In this document: piece after piece, positions 44,199 to 52,563 of the stretch
Layout of the letters: each line of letters starts with the position of its first letter
Position numbering within the stretch: position 1 is the first letter of the stretch
Source: Alphaproteobacteria bacterium
GTDB lineage: Bacteria > Pseudomonadota > Alphaproteobacteria > DSM-16000 > Inquilinaceae
Reading direction: 5' to 3'
DNA: 64,000 bases
Assembly: GCA_028277405.1 (NCBI GenBank)
Contig: JANQGH010000042.1
Location: 143,996 to 207,995 of the forward strand
The notes under the pieces: generated by a model
Databases searched by the model: none
What the model was told of the DNA's origin: nothing
The model's input: only the letters and a program-made list of their open reading frames with translations
Position numbers and translations under genes: made by a program

Positions 44199-45575
44199 TC
44201 AGTCGTTGACCGAGGTGCCAAACCAGCGCGTACGGGCGCGTTCGTAGTCCGGACCAAATTCGTAAACGCATGCCTGAAGTCCGAGGTCGTATGCGGTCAG
44301 CATGCCGACCTGCGACAGAAGCTGATAGGCCGCCACGACTTCATCGACCCGCGCCTCGATCAGGCTCGACTGAGAATCGAGCAACGCCTGCTCGGCATCC
44401 AAGACATCGAGAACGGTCCGCGTGCCCACCAGCGCCTCTTGCTGCACGCCTTCCAGGGCGATCGCGTTGGCGCTGACCTGCGAGCGGAAAGAGGAGATGT
44501 TGGCGCGCGCCGTTGTCAGGTTTTCCCAGGCCGTAATCGTGTCGGCCACGATTGCCCGGCGGGTTTCGTCGACGTCGATGCCAAGCTCGTTGGCGAGAAA
44601 GCGCTGCTGACGGACTTGCGAGTTCAACAGGCCGCCCGCATAGATCTGCCACTGCATCTGGACGCGAACCTCGGCGGATTCCTGCCGATCGATGATCTCG
44701 GACGGGTTGGTGTTGTGGCGGGCCGTTCCGACCACGCTGAACTCCGGCAACAGCGTGCCTTCTTGAACCTCGATTTGCTCGGTCGCGGCAAGCGCGGTGA
44801 ATTCCGAGGCGGTTATTGACGGGTTGCGCTCGGAAAGGACAACCGATTCCTCCAGCGAGACCGGCAGACCCGTGGGCACGTCCGGCTGGGTCAAGTCGCC
44901 GGGCGGAAACCCGACCACCTGCACGAAGGTGGCGCGCGCGTCCTCCAACTGGCCCCGGTTCTGCACCACCAGGGCGACGGCGCCGGCGACACTGGCCTGT
45001 GCCTGGGCAACGTCGGTTCGGGTGACTTCACCGACCTCGAAGCGATCCTGTGTGGCCTGCAATTGGCGACGCAGGACGTTCTCATTGTTGATCGCGACCG
45101 CGAGCAGAGCTTCCGCCTCGACGACATTCATGTAGGCGGTGACGGCGCTTAGAAGCACGGATTGTTCCGTGCCGATATAGTTCGCCCGTGCCGCGTCAAT
45201 ACCGAAATTCGCTGCGTTGACCCCGGCCTCGCGGCCGAAACTGTAGATCGGTTGTTCGATCGTGATGCCGACGCTGGCGGGGTTAACGGTCTCCGACCCG
45301 TCAAAGTCACCGCGCTGTTCAGACCATCGGCTGCCGATCTGCGCATCGGCGACGACGGATGGCCGATACTCCGACAGCGCCTGGGCGATCGCCTCGTTCG
45401 ACCCCCGAAGGCTCTCGCGTTGAGCCAACAACGTTGGATTGGTCAGACACGTTTCCAGCAGCACGTCGATCAATGGCTGCGCCTGACTTGTGCTCTGTAC
45501 ACCCACCACCAAAGCCGCACCAGCCGCCAGGCCGACCGCCGCGCTCCGCAAGTATCGCGGTGATTTCATCGTCAT
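44199..45575 (-). CDS. tolC: TolC-family outer-membrane efflux protein
   Basis: A 458-residue protein with a signal peptide (VGLAAGAALVVGVQSTSQAQ) and two OEP repeats rich in alanine and glutamine. The first begins LIDVLLETCLTNPTLLAQRE and contains GITIEQPIYSFGREA; the second contains QWQIYAGGLLNSQVRQQR and ends with ALVGTRTVLDVLDAEQALLD. TolC channels carry drugs, proteins or metals out across the outer membrane with inner-membrane partners that are not in this window. Confidence 0.93.
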   Translation of the reverse strand: MTMKSPRYLRSAAVGLAAGAALVVGVQSTSQAQPLIDVLLETCLTNPTLLAQRESLRGSNEAIAQALSEYRPSVVADAQIGSRWSEQRGDFDGSETVNPASVGITIEQPIYSFGREAGVNAANFGIDAARANYIGTEQSVLLSAVTAYMNVVEAEALLAVAINNENVLRRQLQATQDRFEVGEVTRTDVAQAQASVAGAVALVVQNRGQLEDARATFVQVVGFPPGDLTQPDVPTGLPVSLEESVVLSERNPSITASEFTALAATEQIEVQEGTLLPEFSVVGTARHNTNPSEIIDRQESAEVRVQMQWQIYAGGLLNSQVRQQRFLANELGIDVDETRRAIVADTITAWENLTTARANISSFRSQVSANAIALEGVQQEALVGTRTVLDVLDAEQALLDSQSSLIEARVDEVVAAYQLLSQVGMLTAYDLGLQACVYEFGPDYERARTRWFGTSVND

Positions 45576-45790
45576 TTGTACCGCCCCGTCATTGGACCGA
45601 CGCCATGCGCCGCATGGTCATTGCCACGATAACCGGTGCGACATGCCGCCGGTCCGGACACGATAACCAATTCGGCGCTCTTCAGCTCCCCCGGCGCAAC
45701 CTATCACAAATGGGTGATTCGTCGGCAGTGATTCCCGGCACAGCAAAGTGCGGTGCCAAGGGCTTATGTCTTGCGATCGAACGGCGAGGT

Positions 45791-46447
45791 CTAGAAGACG
45801 AAGCTGGCCGCCCGTTCGAAGCCGGGGGTGCCGGGGATCGCCGCATCAAAAAGAACGCGCGGCGCCAAATGCCCACCCAGCTTCGTCATCAGGACCGCAT
45901 TACCCATGCGCCCATCGTCCGACAACACGGTCGCCAGGCGTCCGCCTTCGATCAGCTGTTCGGCGAATGTTGCCGGCACCTCGGCGACCGAGCCATTGAT
46001 CAGAATTGCCTGATAAGGGCCTTGCGAGGGATATCCGTCGGCCAGGCGCCCCTCCACGACAACGGCATTATCGACATCCAGTTCCGCCAGGGCGGCGGTC
46101 GCGGACGAGGCGAGATCGGGGTCTTCTTCCAGCGCGACGACCGTGTTCGCCAGGCTGGCCAGAATGGCGGACGAATAGCCGGTGGCGCAGGCCACGTCCA
46201 GGACCAGGTCCGACGATCGAACGTTCAGCGCCTGGATCAGGCGGGCCAGGACCATGGGCTCCATCAGATGGCGGCCGCCACCGACGGAGATGTCTTCGTC
46301 AACATAAGCAATGCCACGCGATGATTTTGGCACGAACTGCTCGCGCGGCACGTCGAGAAAGGCATCGAGGATCCGCTGATCGGTGACCTTGTTGGTACGG
46401 ATCTGGCTCTCGACCATATTGGTGCGGGCTTGGGCGAAGTCGGACAT
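45791..46447 (-). CDS. Protein-L-isoaspartate methyltransferase-like protein, second copy
   Basis: A 218-residue SAM-binding protein related to Pcm: RTNKVTDQRILDAFLDVPRE, then YVDEDISVGGGRHLMEPMVL and LVLDVACATGYSSAILASLA. Motif I (DVACATGYSS) differs from the ordinary EIGTGSG motif. This divergent branch sits beside tolC in many alphaproteobacteria. Substrate preference of the branch is not known to me. Confidence 0.88.
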   Translation of the reverse strand: MSDFAQARTNMVESQIRTNKVTDQRILDAFLDVPREQFVPKSSRGIAYVDEDISVGGGRHLMEPMVLARLIQALNVRSSDLVLDVACATGYSSAILASLANTVVALEEDPDLASSATAALAELDVDNAVVVEGRLADGYPSQGPYQAILINGSVAEVPATFAEQLIEGGRLATVLSDDGRMGNAVLMTKLGGHLAPRVLFDAAIPGTPGFERAASFVF

Positions 46448-46626
46448 GTCGGTGCTGTCGTCTGTGCAGTCTGATCCGGCCGGAAAAGGCGGCCCTGTTC
46501 CGCTGTATATAGACCCTCACCCGCCTAGACAATGGCCGTACGGGGCAAACGCCGCGCCGATCGAAGTCGGTTACCGCCCGGCGCTTGACCCTGGGCCGGC
46601 TGGGCCGCTATAGGAAGCGCCCTGCC

Positions 46627-46700
46627 GGCGCGATGGCAGAGTGGTGATGCAAAGGACTGCAAATCCTTCAACACCGGTTCGATTCCGGTTCGCGCCTCCA
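46627..46700 (+). tRNA. tRNA-Cys (GCA)
   Basis: A 74-base cloverleaf with a GGCGCG acceptor arm pairing with CGCGCC, anticodon arm AAGGA-CTGCAAA-TCCTT giving GCA, a TTCGATT T-loop and an encoded CCA end. All arms pair well. Confidence 0.97.
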
Positions 46701-46863
46701 GCAATCCCCATGCCGTTCCGGATAAAAGCGCGTCGTATCAAACGCTTAAGCGGTTGGTGATGGGCCGGATCGAGGCCGAGAAGAAAGCTTGGCATCGCCG
46801 TCGCGGATTGCTATACACCCGCGCTCAAGCGCGCGGCGGATTGCTCGTGCGTTGATTGGCTAT

Positions 46864-46939
46864 TCCCCGGTAGCTCAGTTGGTAGAGCAGGTGACTGTTA
46901 ATCACCGGGTCGGCGGTTCGAGCCCGTCCCGGGGAGCCA
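46864..46939 (+). tRNA. tRNA-Asn (GTT)
   Basis: A 76-base cloverleaf. The acceptor arm TCCCCGG pairs with CCGGGGA, the anticodon loop is CTGTTAA giving GTT, the D-loop has AGTTGGTAGA, and an encoded CCA ends it. It follows tRNA-Cys by 163 bases. Confidence 0.97.
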
Positions 46940-47039
46940 ATTAAATCAATTATTTGCGGCTTCTCTGGCCAGCCCCGAAAATCCACTGGTCAACTACTGG
47001 TCAAGTGGCGATCGGCGTTTGCGGCTTCGGCCAGGCCGC

Positions 47040-47060
47040 AAAAAACCCGCCGAAGCGGGG
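47040..47060 (-). terminator. Rho-independent terminator, leftward
   Basis: Read on the minus strand, CCCGC-TTCG-GCGGG forms a tight stem with a stable tetraloop and is followed by six T residues. It could end transcription from the guaD side, about 400 bases away, or a small transcript in this gap. Confidence 0.6.
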
Positions 47061-47194
47061 TTGACCGTGGCGGGCGCGACTTATCGCCGGAGTGGATTGA
47101 CCACGTCGACGGTGAGTTGTGGCCCCTCCCCACCCCCGTTCGCGCCCGCGGTCGAGCTCGCCCCGTTTGGCAGCTGCGGCCTCGTTGTGCGCCC

Positions 47195-47380
47195 TCAGGC
47201 CCATAGCGGCGTTACCTCCGAACTGATCGCCGTTTCGATTGGCGCCATCGGGAACACGGCTTCGCCATCGTCGATAAATGTACACGAGCATTCTTGCGCA
47301 AAGTTCAGGTTGACCAAATCCGCCCTTTCCTCTGCCAAAAACTCGGCCGAGATACGTGTGATCCGGAAACGATCGTGCAT
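47195..47380 (-). CDS. Possible small protein of unknown function
   Basis: A 61-residue open frame whose composition looks protein-like (FRITRISAEFLAEERADL and NLNFAQECSCTFIDDGEA), unlike the arginine-rich shadow frames elsewhere. It has no clear ribosome-binding site and no recognised family. It may be a gene remnant. Confidence 0.2.
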   Translation of the reverse strand: MHDRFRITRISAEFLAEERADLVNLNFAQECSCTFIDDGEAVFPMAPIETAISSEVTPLWA

Positions 47381-47463
47381 CTTATTCGGATCTTGACAGC
47401 GAGCGACGTGGGCCTGGCGCCCTACTTTCTGGACTGACTGGTGGCGCGATCCGGCGCCTGAAG

Positions 47464-48819
47464 TCAGCAGCTGGCAGGCGCCTTTGGATGAAGCAACTCG
47501 CCGCTGACATACGTCGCGTCGACGGAGCGTTCGTCGCCGAGCATCATCATGCCAAAAGCATCATGACGCAGCTGCTCGAAGCTTTGGTTAGCCGTCGATA
47601 GGGTGGAGTCGATGATCGCGTTCTCGGCGCGAAATGACAGGTGCAGCGTGGAGTGCGGGTTGAGCACGACGATGTCGGCGTATTTGCCGGGATCGAAACT
47701 GCCGATCTCATTATCCAGCATCAGCGCCTTGGCGCCGCCCATGGTGGCGAGATAGAGCCCCTTGAAAGCCGACAGCTTCTGTCCTTGAAGCTTGGCCACC
47801 TTGTAGCCGTTGTTGAGGACGGTGAAGAGCGAGAAGCTGTCCCCTGCCCCCATGTCGGTGCCAACGCCGACGCGCACCGGCGTTTCCACCGACTTCGCCT
47901 TGTGGATCATGAATAGGCCGCTGCCGAGATAGAGATTCGAGGTCGGGCAAAAGGAAATCGCCGATTTGGATGAGGACAGGCGCCTGAAGGCGTCGTCGTT
48001 GATGTGTATCGCATGGCCGGCCGTGAATTTGGGGCCGACGATGCCGGCGCGTTCATAGACGTTCAGATAGTCCTTGGCCTCGGGAAACAGCTCTGCGACC
48101 TCGGCAACTTCCTTCTGGTTTTCCGACATATGGGTGTTAACCCACGCATCCGGATGCTCTCGTTTGAGCTGACCGCAACGGTCGAGCTGCTCCCGCGTTG
48201 AACCGAGGGCGAAGCGCGGCGTGATTGCGTATTTATTGCGGCCCTTCATGTGCCATCGCGCGATCAGGTCTTTGCTGTCGGCGTAGAAGCTGTCGGCGGT
48301 ATCGAGATAGTCTGGTGGCGCGGCACCGGGGCGGTCAATGCCGGTAAGGCCAGCGACCATACAGATGTTGCGCGCACCGCACGCTTCAAAGAAGGCGTCG
48401 ACGGATTGCGCAAAGGTCGTGGTGAACACTTGCGCCGTCGTCGTACCGTTCTGCAGCAGCAGGTCAAGAAACAGGTCGGCCACCGAACGCGCGTAGGCCT
48501 TGTCGCGGAACTTCAACTCTGTCGGGAAAGTGTATTTCGCGAGCCATTCCAGCAGATGCTCGCCAAATGCTGCGATCATCTCCGTCTGCGGATAATGAAC
48601 ATGCGTGTCGATGAAGCCCGGCAGGATCAGCCGGCCGGGATAGGCAGTGATGTGCGCTTTGGCGTGCCTTTCGGCCAACGCGCCGTAGGGCCCGAAATCG
48701 GCAATCCGTTCGCCATCAATGACCAGCAAGCCATCCGGCAGGTATCGAACCGCTTCCCGCTCGTCGCGATAGAACGGATCGTCGAGGAAGTCGAGAAACG
48801 CGCCCCTGATCGCCTTCAT
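47464..48819 (-). CDS. guaD: Guanine deaminase
   Basis: A 451-residue amidohydrolase that turns guanine into xanthine. Zinc-site and family motifs: GFIDTHVHYPQTEMIAAFGE, WVNTHMSENQKEV, AGHAIHINDDAFRRL, ISFCPTSNLYLGSGLF and GVGTDMGAGDSFSLF. Length is normal. It is the only purine-catabolic gene seen here, with no obvious operon partner. The start is ATG 48819; two more codons are open upstream. Confidence 0.95.
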   Translation of the reverse strand: MKAIRGAFLDFLDDPFYRDEREAVRYLPDGLLVIDGERIADFGPYGALAERHAKAHITAYPGRLILPGFIDTHVHYPQTEMIAAFGEHLLEWLAKYTFPTELKFRDKAYARSVADLFLDLLLQNGTTTAQVFTTTFAQSVDAFFEACGARNICMVAGLTGIDRPGAAPPDYLDTADSFYADSKDLIARWHMKGRNKYAITPRFALGSTREQLDRCGQLKREHPDAWVNTHMSENQKEVAEVAELFPEAKDYLNVYERAGIVGPKFTAGHAIHINDDAFRRLSSSKSAISFCPTSNLYLGSGLFMIHKAKSVETPVRVGVGTDMGAGDSFSLFTVLNNGYKVAKLQGQKLSAFKGLYLATMGGAKALMLDNEIGSFDPGKYADIVVLNPHSTLHLSFRAENAIIDSTLSTANQSFEQLRHDAFGMMMLGDERSVDATYVSGELLHPKAPASC

Positions 48820-48867
48820 GACCAATCTCGTCGACCGGGAGCCTTGTCGCGCCTACTAAAGGTGGCT

Positions 48868-50499
48868 CTAGGCCACCTGTTCCTTCGTCTTCATGAACCG
48901 CAGTTGCGGCCAGTTCTTTTCCGCGTCGTCCAGGTGCCAGGCGTTGCGGGCCAGGAAGACGGGCGTGCCGTCATGGTCCTCGGCGATGGCCGCCTGGTTG
49001 GCGTCGGAGAACTTCTTCAGCGCCGGGGCATCGTCGGTTTCGACCCAGCGTGCGGTATACAACGTCGTCGGCTCAAAATGGACGGGGATGTTGTATTCTG
49101 TGCGGATGCGGTCGGCCAGCACCTCGAACTGCAGGGTGCCGACCACGCCGACGATGTAGGCGCTATCCAGGCGCGGCTTGAAGACACGCGCCGCCCCCTC
49201 CTCCGCCAACTGCTCCAGCGCGCGGCCGAGATGCTTGGCCTTCATCGGGTCGTCGGGGCGCACCCGCTGCAGCATTTCCGGTGCGAAGCTGGGGATGCCG
49301 GTGAAGTGCAGCTCTTCGCCCTCGGTCAGCGCGTCGCCGATGCGCAGATTGCCGTGATTAGGCAAGCCGATGATGTCGCCGGCCCACGCCTCTTCCGCCA
49401 CCTCGCGGTCCTGGGCCAGGAACAGCACCGGGTTGTGCATGTTGACCTGCTTGCCCGAGCGCACATGGCGCAGCTTCATGCCGCGCTGAAAATGGCCGGA
49501 GGCCAGCCGCATGAAGGCGATTCGATCCCGGTGTTTCGGGTCCATATTGGCCTGGATCTTGAAGACGAAGCCGGCGACCTTGCCCTCGTCCGGGCTGATC
49601 TCCCGCTCCGCCGTCGGCTGTGCGCGGGGCGGCGGCGCAATCTCCGCCAGGCCCTGCAGCAGCTCACGAACACCGAAATTGTTCACTGCGCTGCCGAAAT
49701 AGACCGGGCTGAGATTACCTTCACGATAGGAGGTCAGGTCGAAGTCAGGCATCAGGCCGCGCGCCATCTCGACCTCTTCACGCAGCTGCGCGACGGCATA
49801 GTCCGGCAGCCGCGCGTCCAGCATTGGGTCGTCCAGACCTTGGCAGGCCTCGCCATCGGACAGGGCCGACTTCTCGCCCTTTTCCATCAGCACCAGACGG
49901 TCGCGGAGCACGTCGTAGCAGCCGAGGAAGCCCTGCCCCATGCCGATCGGCCATGTGCCCGGAGTCAGTTCCAGGGCAAGCTGCTGTTCGATCTCGTCCA
50001 GCAAGTCGAAGCTGTCGCGGCCGTCGCGGTCCATCTTGTTGATGAAGGTGACGATCGGCACGTCGCGCAGGCGGCAGACCTCGAACAGCTTGCGGGTTTG
50101 TTCCTCGATCCCTTTGGCGGCGTCGATCACCATCACCGCGGAATCGACGGCGGTCAGCGTGCGGTAGGTGTCCTCGGAAAAGTCCTCGTGGCCCGGCGTG
50201 TCGAGCAGGTTGAAGATGCGGCCGTCATAATCGAAGGTCATGACCGAGGTGCCGACCGAGATGCCCCGCTCCTTCTCCACCTTCATCCAGTCAGACCGGG
50301 CGCGGCGCGCCTCGCCTTTTGCCTTCACAGCGCCGGCAAGCTGAATGGCGCCGCCGAACAGCAGCAGCTTTTCGGTCAGCGTTGTCTTGCCGGCATCCGG
50401 GTGGGCGATGATCGCGAAGGTACGCCGCCGGGCGATCGGATCGGCCAGATCGTGGGGTAGCGAGTCAGGCATGGCGGGGAGATGCGACGATCCCGGCAT
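48868..50499 (-). CDS. prfC: Peptide chain release factor 3
   Basis: A 543-residue translational GTPase. G1 is AHPDAGKTTLTEKLLLFGG, G2/G3 lie around RGISVGTSVMTF and LLDTPGHEDFSEDTYRTL, G4 is FINKMDRDGRD. It recycles RF1 and RF2 after termination. The ATG at 50499 gives a short extra N terminus; an ATG at 50472 (MPDSLPHDL) is equally plausible. Confidence 0.96.
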   Translation of the reverse strand: MPGSSHLPAMPDSLPHDLADPIARRRTFAIIAHPDAGKTTLTEKLLLFGGAIQLAGAVKAKGEARRARSDWMKVEKERGISVGTSVMTFDYDGRIFNLLDTPGHEDFSEDTYRTLTAVDSAVMVIDAAKGIEEQTRKLFEVCRLRDVPIVTFINKMDRDGRDSFDLLDEIEQQLALELTPGTWPIGMGQGFLGCYDVLRDRLVLMEKGEKSALSDGEACQGLDDPMLDARLPDYAVAQLREEVEMARGLMPDFDLTSYREGNLSPVYFGSAVNNFGVRELLQGLAEIAPPPRAQPTAEREISPDEGKVAGFVFKIQANMDPKHRDRIAFMRLASGHFQRGMKLRHVRSGKQVNMHNPVLFLAQDREVAEEAWAGDIIGLPNHGNLRIGDALTEGEELHFTGIPSFAPEMLQRVRPDDPMKAKHLGRALEQLAEEGAARVFKPRLDSAYIVGVVGTLQFEVLADRIRTEYNIPVHFEPTTLYTARWVETDDAPALKKFSDANQAAIAEDHDGTPVFLARNAWHLDDAEKNWPQLRFMKTKEQVA

Positions 50500-50550
50500 A
50501 AAGTCAATAACAAGGGGATAATTGCGGGGATAACTGCCGTGGCAGGGCGA

Positions 50551-50892
50551 TTACCCCAAGATCTTGCCGTCGAACGGGTGCCAACCCTCACGATGTTCGA
50601 TTTCGATGACCCAGAGGTCCGGGTCGCGGCTTGTCGCGCGCTCGATATAGGCCCGCGCGTCTTCCTCAGACATGGTCTCGCCGGCGCCCGCGACCATCCA
50701 GGCCGGATTGCCGTCCAGGTCGCGGGTCTGGCTGAGCAGCCGGCTAGTGCCGTCCAGCAATGATAGTTTCAGCAGCACCAGGCCGCCCATGGCGTCGCCG
50801 CGGCGCAGCACGTAGGCGCCGACGCCTTCCGTCGCGCAATGGCGCAGATGGGCCTTGACCACCGTCTCGGTCGGCAGGCGCCCGTCATCCAT
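50551..50892 (-). CDS. DUF1491-family protein
   Basis: A 113-residue protein typical of DUF1491: LPTETVVKAHLRHCATEGVG, AMGGLVLLKLSLLDGTSRLL, and a late PDLWVIEIEHREGWHPFDGK. The family is alphaproteobacterial and commonly lies beside translation genes. No function is established. It follows lysS by nine bases and is likely cotranscribed with it. Confidence 0.88.
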   Translation of the reverse strand: MDDGRLPTETVVKAHLRHCATEGVGAYVLRRGDAMGGLVLLKLSLLDGTSRLLSQTRDLDGNPAWMVAGAGETMSEEDARAYIERATSRDPDLWVIEIEHREGWHPFDGKILG

Positions 50893-50901
50893 GACCCAGC
50901 C

Positions 50902-52416
50902 TCAGCGCTTGGTGCGCAGCGTCGGAAACGCGATGACGTCGCGGATCGATGGGTTACCGGTCATCAGCATGACCAGCCGGTCGATCCCGACGCCCATGCC
51001 GCCGGTCGGCGGTAGGCCGTATTCCAGGGCAGTGACGTAGTCGGTGTCCATCATCTGGGCTTCCTCGTCGCCGGCCTCGCGCGCGCTCACCTGGGCCTGG
51101 AACCGCTCATACTGGTCTTGCGGATCGGTCAGTTCGGAGAAGGCGTTGGCCACCTCCCAGCCATTGACGAAGGTTTCGAACCGCTCGGTCAGGCGCGGAT
51201 CGCTGCGATGGGCCTTGGCCAGGGGCGAGATATCGCGCGGGAAGTCGGTGACATGGACCGGCTGGATCAGCGCGGCCTCGGCCTTGTGCTCGAAGGCGAT
51301 TTCGACCGCCTGGCCCCATTTCTCCCCGCCCTCGATCGGGCAGTCCATTGCCTTGGCTGCCTCGCGCGCGGCCTCGTCGCCCTCGATGGCGGCAAAATCG
51401 ACGCCGGTCGCATCCTTTACAAGATCGACCATGCTGCGCCTGGGATACGGGCCCTTAAAGTCGATCTCCGTGTCCTCGAACGTCGCAACGGTCGTCCCGT
51501 TTAAGGCAACGGCGACACGTTCGAACAGAGACTCCGCCAGTTCCATCATGTCGGTGTAGTCGGCATAGGCCTGGTACAGCTCCATCATGGTGAATTCGGG
51601 GTTGTGCCGGGTCGACAGGCCCTCGTTCCGGAAGTTTCGGTTGATCTCGAACACGCGCTCAAACCCGCCCACGACCAGACGTTTCAAATAGAGCTCCGGC
51701 GCGATGCGCAGATAAAGCGGCATGTCGAGCGCGTTGTGGAACGTCTCGAACGGCTTGGCCGAAGCGCCGCCCAACAGCGTATGCAGCATCGGCGTTTCGA
51801 CCTCCAGGAAGCCGCGTTCGATCAGCGCGGCCCGTAATTCCGTTATCGCCTGGGCGCGCTGGCGGAACGTGCGGCGGCTGTCCTCGCTCATGATCAGGTC
51901 GAGATAGCGCTGACGATAGCGCTGCTCGACATCCGTCAGGCCATGATACTTCTCCGGCAGGGGCAGCAGCGTCTTTGACAGAAGCGTGATCTGAAGCGCG
52001 TTGATGGTCAGTTCGCCCCGCTTGGTCCGCCGCACCAGCCCTTCGACGCCAATCAGATCGCCGATGTCGAGATAGGCGAGCTTCGCCCGCTCCGCCTCGT
52101 CCATGATGTCCTTGTGGCTGAAGATCTGGATCTTGCCGGTTTCGTCATGCAGGTCGATGAACATGCCGGAATTGCGCATTGCCCGAATGCGTCCGGCCAC
52201 CCGGACCCGGTCCTCCGTCTCGGTCTCGGCGGGCAGGTCGGCATATTTGTCCTGCAGGGCGGCGGCATCGGCGTTCTTGTCGAACCGATAGGGGTACGGA
52301 TCGATGCCGGCCGCACGGGCGGCCTGCAGCTTCTCAAGGCGCGATGCCTTCAGCGGATTGTCGGACGGGTCGTGGGGCGCGGCGAAGGCGCCGTCTTGGG
52401 TGGAGGTCTCGCTCAT
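50902..52416 (-). CDS. lysS: Lysine--tRNA ligase, class II
   Basis: A 504-residue synthetase. It has an N-terminal OB-fold anticodon-binding domain (RVRVAGRIRAMRNSGMFIDL), motif 1 region FLEVETPMLHTLLGGASAKP, motif 2 FRNEGLSTRHNPEFTMMELY, and a late GGMGVGIDRLVMLMTGNPS motif 3. It is a class II enzyme, as in most bacteria; many alphaproteobacteria instead use the class I type, so the class is worth noting. Confidence 0.96.
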   Translation of the reverse strand: MSETSTQDGAFAAPHDPSDNPLKASRLEKLQAARAAGIDPYPYRFDKNADAAALQDKYADLPAETETEDRVRVAGRIRAMRNSGMFIDLHDETGKIQIFSHKDIMDEAERAKLAYLDIGDLIGVEGLVRRTKRGELTINALQITLLSKTLLPLPEKYHGLTDVEQRYRQRYLDLIMSEDSRRTFRQRAQAITELRAALIERGFLEVETPMLHTLLGGASAKPFETFHNALDMPLYLRIAPELYLKRLVVGGFERVFEINRNFRNEGLSTRHNPEFTMMELYQAYADYTDMMELAESLFERVAVALNGTTVATFEDTEIDFKGPYPRRSMVDLVKDATGVDFAAIEGDEAAREAAKAMDCPIEGGEKWGQAVEIAFEHKAEAALIQPVHVTDFPRDISPLAKAHRSDPRLTERFETFVNGWEVANAFSELTDPQDQYERFQAQVSAREAGDEEAQMMDTDYVTALEYGLPPTGGMGVGIDRLVMLMTGNPSIRDVIAFPTLRTKR

Positions 52417-52563
52417 GTCTCATCAGCTTGCTGGCCCCCATGCAGCGCAAGGGGGCGGATCGAGGGGCGGCGCACTATAGGGGTGGCCTGCGCGCATTTG
52501 AAGGCCGGCCGCGACCGACCTGCAAGTGCTGGTCACGACGGAATTAATCCCTATTCTGCCGCG

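Larger units (their letters stand above)
46940..47463. other. Intergenic region downstream of tRNA-Asn
   Basis: About 520 bases with no confident gene. It holds a tandem pair of near-identical 11-mers (46985-46995 and 46996-47006, both ACTGGTCAA plus two bases), a repeated TTTGCGGCTTC, a leftward hairpin terminator and one small open frame on the minus strand. This could be a remnant of an integrated element, as tRNA 3' ends are common targets, but I see no integrase or attachment-site duplication. Confidence 0.5.

Noticed and set aside
47001..47291. A 96-codon minus-strand frame after tRNA-Asn
   Set aside because: It reads through the leftward terminator and its translation is arginine-rich with no family pattern.
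48250..50460. Long plus-strand frame of 736 codons
   Set aside because: It is antisense to guaD and prfC and has no protein-like motifs.
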